A stretch of DNA of 64,000 bases, from positions 1 to 64,000 of the forward strand of contig DAHUYE010000013.1 of assembly GCA_027315345.1 (NCBI GenBank), given 5' to 3'. Origin of the DNA: Actinomycetota bacterium. GTDB lineage: Bacteria; Actinomycetota; Acidimicrobiia; Acidimicrobiales; JAJPHE01. The notes beneath the pieces were generated by a model. It was given only the letters and a program-made list of their open reading frames with translations, ran no database searches and had not been told where the DNA came from. Shown in pieces: positions 26,002 through 34,439 of this stretch (position 1 is its first letter; each line of letters opens with the position of its first letter). The translations under genes were made by a program, and so were the position numbers.

Positions 26002-26393
26002 CGACGCTGTACGCCTGCCTGCTCGAGACCGCCCTCGAGGAGGAACCCACCTGGACCGAGGAGCCCTTGGCCCAGGGGGTGGCCCGTCTGGTGGCCAGTA
26101 GGGCCCGATTGGAGGCTCTCGGCGGACCGGGGGGACCGGCCCCGGCCGCGCCGCGGGCCCGGGCCAGTCTGGACTACGACCTCTGCTTGATCCGCCTCTG
26201 CGGCCGGCTGGGGGTCGAGCACCACTTCTTCAGCGGGATGAGCTTCGACGCCGCCCGAGGGCGGACCGAAGACGACCTCATGGTCCGGTTGCCGGCCCTG
26301 GTGGACGCTCTGTACCCACCGGTGTCTCACGGATCCCACCAAGACCCCTCGGCCGGGAGCCGAGACACCCAACAGCATCAGGAGAACCGGTGA
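25998..26393 (+). CDS. hypothetical protein upstream of devR
   Basis: A 131-residue protein from the TTG at 25998. The body is helical (LYACLLETALEEEPTWTEEP; SLDYDLCLIRLCGRLGVEHH; MVRLPALVDALYPP), with an Ala/Pro-rich linker in the middle. I do not recognise the family. There are no membrane helices or catalytic motifs. Its TGA overlaps the GTG of the response regulator by four bases, so the two are translated from one message. It lies downstream of the perfect palindrome at 25842. It may modulate the regulator, but only its position suggests this. The long upstream extension of this frame into the kinase gene is a frame shadow. Confidence 0.6.
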   Translation: MTTLYACLLETALEEEPTWTEEPLAQGVARLVASRARLEALGGPGGPAPAAPRARASLDYDLCLIRLCGRLGVEHHFFSGMSFDAARGRTEDDLMVRLPALVDALYPPVSHGSHQDPSAGSRDTQQHQENR

Positions 26394-27043
26394 CCGATCC
26401 CACCATTCGTGTCTTTCTGCTGGACGACCACGAGGTCGTCCGGGAAGGGCTGCGCAGTCTGATCGAGTCGAGCGGGGACATGACAGTGGTGGGTGAAGCG
26501 TCCACCGCCGCCGAGGCGATCATCCGCCTGCCGCTGGCTCAGCCCGACGTGGCCGTTCTCGATGTCAGGCTTCCGGACGGAAACGGCGTGGAGGTCTGCC
26601 GGGAGATCCGATCCTCCCACCCCGAGATCGTATGTCTGATGCTGACGTCCTTCTCTGACGATGAGGCCCTCTTCGACGCCATCATGGCCGGCGCCGCCGG
26701 CTATGTCCTCAAAGAGGTGAGGGGGTCCGACCTGGTCGGGGACATCCGTCGGGTGGCATCCGGCCATTCGCTACTGGATCCCAGCTTGACGGGGCGGGTG
26801 ATGGAACGGTTGCGGCAGAAGGAGACCAAGGATGACGACGCCGGCCTGACCCCACAGGAGCAGCGCATCCTGGAGCTCATCGCAGAAGGCCGTACCAACC
26901 GCCAGATCGCCGAGGTCATGGTCCTATCGGAGAAGACGGTGAAGAACTACGTCTCCAACCTCCTGGCCAAGTTGGGGATGAGCCGGCGCACCGAGGCCGC
27001 CGTCTACGCCGTCAAGCGCACCCAGAAGCGCGGCGGCACCTAA
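26390..27043 (+). CDS. devR: NarL-family response regulator, DevR/DosR type
   Basis: A 217-residue regulator. The receiver has the acidic pair in FLLDDHEVVREGL, the phospho-acceptor D58 in VAVLDVRLPDGNG, T86 in LMLTSFSDDEA and K108 in GYVLKEV. The LuxR-type HTH is LTPQEQRILELIAEGRTNRQ followed by IAEVMVLSEKTVKNYVSNLL. The stretches DDHEVVR, DVAVLDVRLPDGNG and EKTVKNYVSNLLAKLGMSRR match Mycobacterium tuberculosis DosR almost residue for residue. DosR activates the hypoxic dormancy regulon by binding a palindromic box; eleven similar sites lie in this window. The GTG start overlaps the upstream hypothetical gene, and the end overlaps the convergent LOG gene by four bases. Confidence 0.92.
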   Translation: MTDPTIRVFLLDDHEVVREGLRSLIESSGDMTVVGEASTAAEAIIRLPLAQPDVAVLDVRLPDGNGVEVCREIRSSHPEIVCLMLTSFSDDEALFDAIMAGAAGYVLKEVRGSDLVGDIRRVASGHSLLDPSLTGRVMERLRQKETKDDDAGLTPQEQRILELIAEGRTNRQIAEVMVLSEKTVKNYVSNLLAKLGMSRRTEAAVYAVKRTQKRGGT

Positions 27044-27822
27044 GACGCCGGCGTGCGCCGGGCCAACACCTCCTGAATGTAGGCCATCCCTTCTCCGACG
27101 GTCTCGCAGACCTTGAGGATCCGGTCGTCCCCGGGGCCGATCTTGCCCTCCGTCAGCAAACGGTCGTGGATCCAGTCGACCAGACCCGACCAGTAGTCGG
27201 AGTCGAACAGGACCACGGGAAAATGGAAGATCTTCCCGGTCTGCACCAGTGTGAGCGCCTCGAACAGCTCGTCCAGGGTGCCGAACCCTCCCGGAAAGAC
27301 GGCAAAGGCTTCTGCATAGCGGACGAACATGGTCTTACGGGCGAAGAAGTAGCGGAAGTCGATTCCCAGGTCCACGTATGCGTTCAGGTGCTGCTCGAAT
27401 GGCAGCTCGATGTTGCACCCGACCGAGAGTCCCCCGCCCTCGCGGCAGCCCCGGTTGGCGGCCTCCATCACGCCACCGCCTCCACCGGTTATAACCGCGA
27501 AACCGGCCTCGGCTGCGGCCCGGCCGAAGTCCAGGGCCAGCTGGTACGTGAGGTCCTCCCGACCGGCCCGGGCCGAGCCGAAGACGCTGATGGCCGGGGG
27601 CAGATCGGCCAGGGCGTCGAAGCCCTCCACGAACTCGGACATGATCCGCAGGGCCCGCCAGGAGTCCTCGGCAGGGTCACCGCGTACGGCCAGAAGCCCG
27701 GAATCGGCCGTGTGGCCGCCATCGGGAGGGAGGGTTACCCGGCCCCGGCGCAGGCGGGAAGCGGCGCTGTGGAGGTCCTCGCCCGGCTCGGGTTGGCCCG
27801 ACGCCGACCGACGCCGCGGCAC
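27040..27822 (-). CDS. LOG-family (TIGR00730) nucleotide-monophosphate hydrolase-like protein
   Basis: A 260-residue Rossmann-fold protein with the two LOG signatures: VITGGGGGVMEAANRG, with its poly-Gly phosphate loop, and FPGGFGTLDELFEALTLVQT. The family releases ribose 5-phosphate from nucleoside monophosphates, including cytokinin precursors; in many bacteria the substrate is unknown. The N-terminal 70 residues are a low-complexity extension with RALRIMSEFVEGFDALADLP, seen in longer members. The GTG at 27822 is the start. It is convergent with devR and overlaps it by four bases, so antisense interference between the two is possible. Confidence 0.85.
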   Translation of the reverse strand: MPRRRSASGQPEPGEDLHSAASRLRRGRVTLPPDGGHTADSGLLAVRGDPAEDSWRALRIMSEFVEGFDALADLPPAISVFGSARAGREDLTYQLALDFGRAAAEAGFAVITGGGGGVMEAANRGCREGGGLSVGCNIELPFEQHLNAYVDLGIDFRYFFARKTMFVRYAEAFAVFPGGFGTLDELFEALTLVQTGKIFHFPVVLFDSDYWSGLVDWIHDRLLTEGKIGPGDDRILKVCETVGEGMAYIQEVLARRTPAS

Positions 27823-27889
27823 CCGTCAGCCCCCGACGGCACCGGAACGGGCCGCCACATCCCCGCCCCGTCCAGAGGTGGGTGCGGGG

Positions 27890-28200
27890 CGTCCTCAGGG
27901 TGGACGATGACCACGGGACAGCGGGCCCGCTGGATCACATGCGAGGAGGACCCACTCAGGCTGTCCACGGCATTACGGACGTCCTTGATGGCTTCGTCCA
28001 GCTCATCCACCGCCTCGTACAGCCGGGAGGCCGCTGGGTCACTGCACAGCCGAATGGCGCCCTGGATGGCCATGCCGGAACGGAACACGCGCTCGATCAC
28101 GGTGGATGCCGTCCGGGGCCAATTCGATGATGACGGAGGCCATGTCGCCGACGAGGGTCGGCTGGCCTCCTGATTTCACTTCGAGTCTCCGCTCTGGCTC
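27890..28200 (-). pseudogene. fused remnants of a DevS-like kinase and a universal stress protein
   Basis: On the minus strand, IELAPDGIH and then, after a frameshift, TVIERVFRSGMAIQGAIRL with DELDEAIKDVRNAVDSL correspond to the H-box helix pair of a HisKA_3 kinase. Without pause the frame passes into GSSSHVIQRARCPVVIVHPE, which is the C-terminal strand of a universal stress protein. Neither gene is complete: the kinase has lost its sensor, the catalytic His and its ATPase, and the stress protein all but its last 25 residues. I read this as a deletion that joined two neighbouring genes of the dormancy cluster. Confidence 0.65.
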
Positions 28201-28295
28201 GGCGGTCGATCCGCCCACTTCCACGTTCACGGTGCCAGCGATTGGCAGCCAGGGCGAATGGCTCCTTCTGCGCAAAGCCCCATATACAGCAATTC

Positions 28296-28331
28296 GGGCC
28301 GAAAGCCGGACGGGAGGAGTCCTTTGGCCCT
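28296..28331 (+). promoter_or_regulatory. two DevR-like boxes before the deacetylase-usp operon
   Basis: GGGCCGAAAGCC at 28296-28307 is a half-conserved copy. AGTCCTTTGGCCCT at 28318-28331 is a better one, read in reverse. The second centre is 37 bases from the GTG at 28362, a spacing like that of several other boxes here. Confidence 0.5.
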
Positions 28332-28361
28332 GGCCCGGCATCACCCAGAGGGGAGAATCCA

Positions 28362-29387
28362 GTGGTGATCCTCTTCGGTTCCCTGTCCGGTCAGGACCGC
28401 CACTCGAACTGGCCCGGCCATCCGGAGGGTCCGGGCCGGCTGGCGGCGGTGGATAGCGGTATGGCGGCAGCCGGGCTGGCTGACCACCTCTCCCCGCTGA
28501 CCGGTCGCCCCGTCCGCCGGGAGGAGTTGGCCCGGGTGCACTCCGAGGACTACCTCGATGCCCTGTTGGCCCTCGACCGCTTCGGTGGCGGTGAACTGGA
28601 CCCGGACACGGCCATGTCCGAGGGGTCGTGGGAGACGGCCTTGGCCGCCGCCGGCATGGGCCTGGCCGCCATCGAGGCCTTGGAACGGGGGGAGGGGGAC
28701 GCGGCCTTTCTGGCTGTCCGGCCACCGGGCCACCATGCCACCGCTTCCCAGGCCATGGGCTTCTGCCTGCTCAACAACGTGGCCATCAGCGCCGCCGCCC
28801 TGGTGGCGGATGGACAACGGGTGCTGATCCTCGACTGGGATGTCCACCACGGAAACGGCACCCAGGAGATCTTCTGGGACGACCCCGCCGTCCTGTACGT
28901 CTCGACCCATCAGTGGCCGGCCTACCCCGGCACGGGCCGGGCGGCTGAGGTTGGGGGTCCGGCCGCCCGGGGCCTGAATGTCAACATCCCACTCCCGCCC
29001 GGGACGACGGGGGACGCCGCCCGGTTGGCCATGGAGAAGATCGTGGCGCCCGCGGTTGAGTCCTTCGGGCCCGACTGGCTGCTCATTTCGGCCGGATTTG
29101 ATGCCCACCGCCGGGATCCGATGGCCGACCTGGACTGGACGGCGGGGGACTTTGCCGACCTGACCCGGGACGCCGGTTCCCTTCTGGGGCGGCCCGGTCG
29201 CACGGTGGCCTTCCTCGAGGGGGGCTATGACCTCGAGGCCCTGGCCCTGTCCTCCGCCGCCACCATGGCCGCCCTGATGGGGGTGGCCTACCGCCCGGAG
29301 GCGCCCAGTTCGGGCGGTCCCGGACGGGAAGCCGTTCTGGCCACGGCCCGGATCCGGGAGCGCCAATTGAGCGGAGCCGAGCAGTGA
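28362..29387 (+). CDS. histone-deacetylase/AcuC-family amidohydrolase
   Basis: Zinc-dependent deacetylase fold of 341 residues. The charge-relay histidines are in FLAVRPPGHHAT, the zinc ligands in LILDWDVHHGNGTQEIFW and LISAGFDAHRRDPMADL, and EGGYDLEALA is the closing motif. Family members remove acetyl groups from lysines (AcuC on acetyl-CoA synthetase) or from polyamines. A GNAT-type acyltransferase fused to an acyl-CoA-synthetase-like module is encoded at 34900 in the same putative regulon, so protein lysine deacetylation is plausible. Start: GTG at 28362 or the adjacent GTG at 28365, after GGGGAG. The stop overlaps the start of the universal stress gene (GTGA), forming an operon. A reversed DevR-like box lies 37 bases upstream. 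Confidence 0.88.
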   Translation: MVILFGSLSGQDRHSNWPGHPEGPGRLAAVDSGMAAAGLADHLSPLTGRPVRREELARVHSEDYLDALLALDRFGGGELDPDTAMSEGSWETALAAAGMGLAAIEALERGEGDAAFLAVRPPGHHATASQAMGFCLLNNVAISAAALVADGQRVLILDWDVHHGNGTQEIFWDDPAVLYVSTHQWPAYPGTGRAAEVGGPAARGLNVNIPLPPGTTGDAARLAMEKIVAPAVESFGPDWLLISAGFDAHRRDPMADLDWTAGDFADLTRDAGSLLGRPGRTVAFLEGGYDLEALALSSAATMAALMGVAYRPEAPSSGGPGREAVLATARIRERQLSGAEQ

Positions 29388-29845
29388 GGGCCGGCCCCAT
29401 CCTGGTCGGTGTGGACGGCTCGGCTGAGAGCCGAGAGGCTCTGGCCTGGGCGGCCGGCCTGGCTCAGGTCACCGGAGCTGGCGTTCTGGCCGTGCACGCC
29501 GTCGGCCTGCTCGAGAAGCTGGGTCCTGGAGGTTCTTCGCTCCCGGCCGCCGGCCATCTGGAGGAGATCCGGGCCGTGTTCGATACCACCTGGTGCGAAC
29601 CGGGACGACGGGCGGGGGTGAGCGTCGAGATGCAGATGCGGTATGGAACCCCGGCTGAGGTCATGCTGTCCGCCGCCGAGCAGGAGGGTGCCGCCATGGT
29701 CGTGGTCGGCAGCCGGGGCGCCGGCCGGGCCGGCCCGGGGATTCTCGGCAGCACCAGCAACCGGTTGGCTCGGTCTTGTCCAGTGCCCGTGGTCATCGTG
29801 CCGGCGCCCCACCCTGACGGGGCGGAGGCGACTCAGCCCGGATAG
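29384..29845 (+). CDS. universal stress protein (single domain)
   Basis: A 153-residue UspA-fold protein. It begins ILVGVDGSAESREALAWAAG and has the ATP-binding signature VVVGSRGAGRAGPGILGSTS (G-x2-G-x9-GS), ending CPVPVVIVP. ATP-binding USPs of this kind are induced in dormancy in mycobacteria. It is translationally coupled to the deacetylase through a four-base overlap. Its tail overlaps the convergent PPK2-like gene by 13 bases. Confidence 0.88.
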   Translation: MRAGPILVGVDGSAESREALAWAAGLAQVTGAGVLAVHAVGLLEKLGPGGSSLPAAGHLEEIRAVFDTTWCEPGRRAGVSVEMQMRYGTPAEVMLSAAEQEGAAMVVVGSRGAGRAGPGILGSTSNRLARSCPVPVVIVPAPHPDGAEATQPG

Positions 29846-30486
29846 CGGGGGTCCATCCGGGTCAGAGCATCAATCAGGATGCGGCTCACGGCCCAGTTGC
29901 GGTACCACTTGTGATCGGACGGGACCACGTACCAGGGAGCGACCGCGGTCGAGGTCTGGGTCAAGGCGTCCTGGTAGGCAAGTTGGAACTCGTCCCAATG
30001 TTTGCGGTCCGCCCAGTCGGCGGGCCGGAGCTTCCAGCGCTTGTCGGGGATGTTCCGTCTCTCATCGAGCCGGCGTAACTGCTCCTCTGGGGAGATGTGG
30101 AGGTAGATCTTGACCGTGGTTGTCCCCCCGTGGGCCAGTATGGACTCAAAGGCGTTGATGAGCGCGTAGCGCTGCTTCCAGATCTCCGGTTCGGCCAGGC
30201 GGTGGACCCTGACGGTCACTACGTCTTCGTAGTGCGACCGGTTGAAGATGCCGATCTGGCCGGCGGCGGGACAGTGGGTGTGGATCCTCCACAGGAAGTC
30301 GTGGGAGGCCTCTTCCGGGGTCGGCTCTTTGAAAGCCACCGCCCGGGTGGCCAGGGGATGCAGGTCAGGCAGGACTGCCTCGGTGGCGGCCCTGTCCCCC
30401 GGGGCCCCTGAGGTGGAAGCGGCTTCGATCCTCCCAAGGTGCAGCTCCCTACCTGGATGGACGCGCCAGTGGTCCGAGTCGCTCAC
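29833..30486 (-). CDS. PPK2-like polyphosphate kinase lacking the P-loop lysine
   Basis: Residues about 50-217 match PPK2 closely: FKEPTPEEASHDFLWRIHTH, the Walker B region IGIFNRSHYEDVV, the lid RWKLRPADWADRKHWDEF and APWYVVPSDHKWYRNWAVSR. In the family these are preceded by a G-x-D-x-x-GKDG P-loop. Here the corresponding stretch is STSGAPGDRAATEAVLPDL, without the lysine, and the upstream 50-60 residues are also missing (217 residues against a usual 230-300). The enzyme normally moves phosphate between polyphosphate and nucleotides. Without the P-loop it is probably inactive or a decaying gene, unless the start is wrong. I find no better P-loop in the other frames. The neighbourhood fits a stress-related energy function. 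Confidence 0.7.
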   Translation of the reverse strand: MSDSDHWRVHPGRELHLGRIEAASTSGAPGDRAATEAVLPDLHPLATRAVAFKEPTPEEASHDFLWRIHTHCPAAGQIGIFNRSHYEDVVTVRVHRLAEPEIWKQRYALINAFESILAHGGTTTVKIYLHISPEEQLRRLDERRNIPDKRWKLRPADWADRKHWDEFQLAYQDALTQTSTAVAPWYVVPSDHKWYRNWAVSRILIDALTRMDPRYPG

Positions 30487-30534
30487 CGCCCGGCGCCGCC
30501 CTCGGGAGGACCGGCCGAGGCGCTGGTCGGGGAC

Positions 30535-31776
30535 TCAGTTGGCAAAGTCCCAGCCTCCACCCCGGTGGCGCTGGGCGAAGACGTTCTTGGCGATCAGGAT
30601 TCGATGCACCTCGTCCGGTCCGTCGGCCAGCCGCAGAGTGCGGGCCGTCTGGTACATCCTGGCCAGAGGAAGGTCCCCGGACACGCCGGCCGCGCCCCAG
30701 ACCTGGATGGCCCGGTCGACCACACGGTGGTAGGCGGCCGGCACGAATACCTTGATGGCGGATATCTCGGTTCGAGCCGGTTCACCACTGTCGATCTTCT
30801 GGGCGCAGTGGAGGGTCATCATCCTGGAGGACTGGACGTCCATGTAGGAGTCGGCCACGAAGGCCTGGATCATCTGCTTGGTCTCCAGTCGCCCCCCGTG
30901 CACCTCCCGGACGGCCGCTCTTTCCACCATGAGATCGAAGGCTCTCCACATCTGACCGATGGAGTTCATGCAGTGGTAGACCCGGCCGGCTCCCAGGCGG
31001 TCCTGAGCCGCCTGATGCCCTGAACCGGTCGCTCCCAGTTGGTTCTCCAGGGGCACCCTGACGTCGTCGTAGATGATCTCGCAATGGTCGCTTTCGGCCC
31101 CCCAGACCTCGATGGCCCGGACCACTACGACCCCGGGGGTGTCCCTGGGCACGATGATCTGGGTCATGCGGCCGGTGGCGGCGCCCTCCTCCTCGGTCCG
31201 GCACATGACGATGAAGAAGTCGGCCCTGGTGCCGTTGGACGTGAACCACTTGTGGCCGTTGATGACCCATTGGTCACCTTCCTGCCGGGCCGTCGTCTGC
31301 AGGGAGCGGGGGTCGGAACCGGGCTGGTCGGGTTCGGTCATCGAGAACCCGGACTCGAGGCGCCCGTCGACCAGGGGAATAAGCCACTTCTCCTTCTGTG
31401 CCTCGGTCCCGTACCTGGCCAGCAGCGACTCATTACCGGAGTTCGGGGCCACCACGCCGAACAGGGACGCCGCCCCGGTGGCGTAGGCCAGCACCTCGTA
31501 CATATAGGCCAACTCCAGGAAGGACAGACCGGCGCCTCCGTACTCTTGGGGAAGGTGCGGCGCCCAGAGCCCGGCTTGTTTGACCCGGTCCCGGACGTGT
31601 TCACGCAGCCGGGCGCTCTCCTTCACGTCGGCGTCGCTGTAGGGGCGGCGGCCCTCGTGGATCCACAGCCGATTCTCGTTGGGGAGGATCTCCTCATTCA
31701 CGATGCGGGCGGTGAGGGAGCGGAGCTCGTTGATCCGGTCCGTAAGGCCCGGGACCGGTCGGACGTTCATGGGCAC
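30535..31776 (-). CDS. acyl-CoA dehydrogenase
   Basis: A 413-residue flavoprotein of the acyl-CoA dehydrogenase family, of the long-chain type with an extended N-terminal part. Signatures include LWAPHLPQEYGGAGLSFLEL, the FAD/substrate loop SGFSMTEPDQPGSD, WVINGHKWFTSNGTRADFFI and IQVWGAAGVSGDLPLARMYQ followed by TLRLADGPDEVHRI. It oxidises an acyl-CoA at the alpha-beta position and passes electrons to an electron-transfer flavoprotein. The chain length of the substrate is unclear. A strong DevR-like palindrome lies 42 bases upstream, so it is likely induced with the dormancy genes, perhaps for lipid use in non-growing cells. Start ATG at 31776. Confidence 0.9.
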   Translation of the reverse strand: MPMNVRPVPGLTDRINELRSLTARIVNEEILPNENRLWIHEGRRPYSDADVKESARLREHVRDRVKQAGLWAPHLPQEYGGAGLSFLELAYMYEVLAYATGAASLFGVVAPNSGNESLLARYGTEAQKEKWLIPLVDGRLESGFSMTEPDQPGSDPRSLQTTARQEGDQWVINGHKWFTSNGTRADFFIVMCRTEEEGAATGRMTQIIVPRDTPGVVVVRAIEVWGAESDHCEIIYDDVRVPLENQLGATGSGHQAAQDRLGAGRVYHCMNSIGQMWRAFDLMVERAAVREVHGGRLETKQMIQAFVADSYMDVQSSRMMTLHCAQKIDSGEPARTEISAIKVFVPAAYHRVVDRAIQVWGAAGVSGDLPLARMYQTARTLRLADGPDEVHRILIAKNVFAQRHRGGGWDFAN

Positions 31777-31809
31777 GCCGACAGCCTAAGAGTGCCGGGA
31801 GGGAGGAAA

Positions 31810-31827
31810 TAGGGCCGATGGTCCCTA
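31810..31827 (-). promoter_or_regulatory. DevR-like palindrome before the acyl-CoA dehydrogenase
   Basis: TAGGGCC and GGTCCCTA face each other around GAT. The arms match the best boxes of the region, and the centre lies 42 bases from the ATG. Confidence 0.65.
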
Positions 31828-32011
31828 CTGACGGGCTGCCCCGAGCCCGGATACTGATGGTGTGAGCAATCGCTGGTACGCAAGGAGCGGGAGTTGAGCG
31901 CCGCCGAGTCTTCTCCCCAGATTCTGATAGCCGACATGGCTCCACTCTCCTTGGAACTGGCTCAGTCGATCTGAGCTACGCCGGCGTCCCAGGGGCCGTT
32001 TATGGACCGGC

Positions 32012-33940
32012 TCAGCCGGCACGTAGGACGGACACGACGTTGCCCTCCACCAGGGCCCGGACGGCACCCCCGTCGACCGTCTCCTGTTCGAGCAGGAGCT
32101 GCACCAGGGCACTCAGCAGGGGCCGATGGGTCTGAAGCAGAGATAGGGCCCGGGCTTCAGCCTCGCGGACAAGCCGAGCGACCTCCTGATCGATCAGGGC
32201 CTGGGTCGCCTCGGCGAAGGGGCGGCTGGACAACTCGGTCCCGCCCCGGCCCAGGAAGACCGAACCGGCCACCGGATAGCTGACCGGCCCCAGGGCGTCG
32301 GACAGGCCGAACTCCCGGACCATGCGCAAGGCCAGGTCGGTGGCCTGAGTGAGGTCGTTGGCCGCGCCGGTTGAGCCCTGGCCCAACTCGATCAGCTCAG
32401 CGGCCCGGCCGCCCAGGCGGACGGCCAGGGCATCCTGGAGGTAGTCCTCCCCGAACAGGTGCCTTTCGACCAGCGGGAGTTGCTGGGTGACCCCGAGCGC
32501 CTGACCGGCGGGGAGGATGGTGACCTTTTCGACCGGATCGGCGTGTTCGGACAGGGCGGCCACCAGGGCGTGGCCTGCCTCGTGAACGGCCACGGCATGT
32601 TTCTCGTCGGGCAGCAGCACGTTGGATCCGTCGCGACGCCCGATCAGGATGCGGTCGCGGGCGGCGCTGAAGTCCTCCGGGCTGACCAGCGGGCGGGCGG
32701 CCCGAACCGAGTTTATGGCGGCTTCATTGGCCAGATTGGCCAGATCCGCGCCGGAGAAGCCGGGAGTGGCCCGGGCCACCAACTCGAGGTCCACTTCCGG
32801 GGCCAGTCGCTTGTCCAGGCAATGGACTTTCAGGATGGCCAGCCGCTCGTTCTGGGTCGGCAGCGGGATGACCACCTGCCGGTCGAAGCGCCCGGGTCGC
32901 AAGAGGGCGGGATCGAGAATCTCGGGCCGATTGGTGGCGGCCAGGACCACTATGCCCGCGGCCGGATCGAACCCGTCCAGCTCGGACAGCAGTTGATTGA
33001 GGGTCTGCTCCCGTTCGTCGTTGCTGATCCCGGCCCCCGACACGGACCGATGCGCCCCGATGGCATCGATCTCGTCCACGAAGATGATGGCCGGAGCCCG
33101 CTTCCTGGCCTCGGCGAAGAGGTCCCGCACCCGGGAGGCCCCGACCCCGACGAACATCTCGACGAAGCTCGAGCCGACCACGGACAGGAAGGGGACCTCG
33201 GCCTCTCCGGCCACGGCCCGGGCCAGGAGGGTCTTGCCCGTACCGGGCGGACCGACCATGAGGATGCCCTTGGGTGCAACCGCACCCGCCTGGCTGTACC
33301 GCTCCGGATTGCGGAGTAGGTCGACCATCTCGGCTATCTCAGATTTGGCCCCTTCGTACCCGGCCACGTCGGCGAATTTGGTGGCCGGACGCTCGGCATC
33401 GATGACCTGGGCTCGGGCTTTCCCCACTGCGCCCATTCCACCCATGACGCCCCCGGCCTTGCGCAGACTGCGGGACGACCACCAGAAGAGGAGGCCGAGG
33501 GGGATCAGGAGGACCAGCCATCCGAGCAGGCTGGTCCAGCCCGATGAGGCGGACGGGGCGGTGGCCTGGATGGCCACCCCGTGGGACTGCAGCTCGCTCA
33601 AGAGGCTCGAGTCGGCCTGGACTGGGATCACCGTGGTGTACTGGTTACCCCCCTTCAGGGCCCCCGTGGCGGTGCCGTCCGAGGCCAGGTCGACAGTGCT
33701 GATCTTCTGGCCGGCCACGTCGGAAAGGAATTGGGAGTAGGTCAGGCTCTTCGTGGCCGGAGTGGTCGAGGTTCTGGCGCTGAGGACCACCATCAGGGCG
33801 GCCAGAGCCAGGATCATGGCCACGGCTACCCAGCGAAGCTGGCTCATCCACCCGGGTCCGGGGGCACTGCCTCCGGGGCCGGATGGTCCGGGTCGGGGCC
33901 CGTCACCGGGGTCCCCGTAAGGGGGAGGGGCTCCGCTCAC
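32012..33940 (-). CDS. ftsH: ATP-dependent zinc metalloprotease FtsH
   Basis: A 642-residue membrane AAA+ protease. Two transmembrane helices (around [20 protein letters not shown] and [18 protein letters not shown]) flank a short outer loop. The AAA+ domain has Walker [14 protein letters not shown], Walker [15 protein letters not shown] and second-region-of-homology [20 protein letters not shown]. The M41 peptidase has HEAGHALVA and the third zinc ligand region. It degrades membrane and regulatory proteins. The start is the GTG at 33940, which overlaps the stop of the upstream 105-residue gene by four bases (GTGA). The longer upstream frame is not used, as it would overlay that gene. The DevR-like box at 34312 suggests stress control. 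It is probably an extra FtsH rather than the essential one. Confidence 0.93.
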   Translation of the reverse strand: MSGAPPPYGDPGDGPRPGPSGPGGSAPGPGWMSQLRWVAVAMILALAALMVVLSARTSTTPATKSLTYSQFLSDVAGQKISTVDLASDGTATGALKGGNQYTTVIPVQADSSLLSELQSHGVAIQATAPSASSGWTSLLGWLVLLIPLGLLFWWSSRSLRKAGGVMGGMGAVGKARAQVIDAERPATKFADVAGYEGAKSEIAEMVDLLRNPERYSQAGAVAPKGILMVGPPGTGKTLLARAVAGEAEVPFLSVVGSSFVEMFVGVGASRVRDLFAEARKRAPAIIFVDEIDAIGAHRSVSGAGISNDEREQTLNQLLSELDGFDPAAGIVVLAATNRPEILDPALLRPGRFDRQVVIPLPTQNERLAILKVHCLDKRLAPEVDLELVARATPGFSGADLANLANEAAINSVRAARPLVSPEDFSAARDRILIGRRDGSNVLLPDEKHAVAVHEAGHALVAALSEHADPVEKVTILPAGQALGVTQQLPLVERHLFGEDYLQDALAVRLGGRAAELIELGQGSTGAANDLTQATDLALRMVREFGLSDALGPVSYPVAGSVFLGRGGTELSSRPFAEATQALIDQEVARLVREAEARALSLLQTHRPLLSALVQLLLEQETVDGGAVRALVEGNVVSVLRAG

Positions 33941-34254
33941 CGAGCAACCGGGCCGGTGTCGTCCAGCCGGTGGCGCACCTCGGCCAGGGCCGAGGCGATC
34001 TGGCGACGGCCGGAGCGGTGTCGGCTCAGTAATTCGCAGAGCAGGTCCTCCAGCGGGCCGGCCACCTCGGGACCGAGTTGGACGGCCAGGTCCCATACCT
34101 CCAGCAGGGCCTCGGACAGCTGACTGAAGGGCATGTGGTCCGGAGAAGCGGACAGGTCCGCCTCCAGCAGTTCCACGGCCTCCATCAGCCGAGCTCCCTC
34201 GTCCAACTCGGCATGGCACCAGAGGCTGGGATCGCTCACTCGGGTGAGGCTCAT
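33937..34254 (-). CDS. small helical protein co-transcribed with ftsH
   Basis: A 105-residue acidic, helical protein (LDEGARLMEAVELLEADLSA, LSEALLEVWDLAVQLGPEVA, LLCELLSRHRSGRRQIASAL). No known domain. AGAAAGG lies about eight bases before the ATG at 34254. The stop overlaps the ftsH start, so it is translationally coupled and may act as an adaptor or inhibitor of the protease. That role is inferred from position only. Confidence 0.65.
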   Translation of the reverse strand: MSLTRVSDPSLWCHAELDEGARLMEAVELLEADLSASPDHMPFSQLSEALLEVWDLAVQLGPEVAGPLEDLLCELLSRHRSGRRQIASALAEVRHRLDDTGPVAR

Positions 34255-34311
34255 GGGTTCAACCTTTCTCGCGGTCGTGACCAGCCTCGGCCGCCCGGGC
34301 CCGCCCGAGAA

Positions 34312-34325
34312 GGGCCGAAAGTCAC
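34312..34325 (-). promoter_or_regulatory. DevR-like box facing the ftsH operon
   Basis: GGGCCGAAAGTCAC, 64 bases (to centre) from the ATG at 34254. It is the nearer of two boxes to the ftsH operon in a divergent intergenic region. Confidence 0.5.
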
Positions 34326-34362
34326 CAACGCCGGCATCCGGTATCTGCCACCGGACAGAACA

Positions 34363-34376
34363 GGTCTTTAGGCCCT
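34363..34376 (+). promoter_or_regulatory. DevR-like box facing the universal stress gene
   Basis: GGTCTTTAGGCCCT, the reverse of AGGGCCTAAAGACC. Its centre is 70 bases before the ATG at 34440. Confidence 0.5.
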
Positions 34377-34439
34377 AGGCCCGGGCTCCGGATCGGCCCA
34401 AGCTGAAATCCGGATGTGAGTGCTCAGGAGGTACAGCTC

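Noticed and set aside
31893-31973. 26-codon ORF from a TTG with GGAG upstream, beside the acyl-CoA dehydrogenase box
   Set aside because: Has a plausible ribosome site and ends cleanly, but is too short, has no domain and is not clearly coupled to another gene. The box is better explained by the dehydrogenase.
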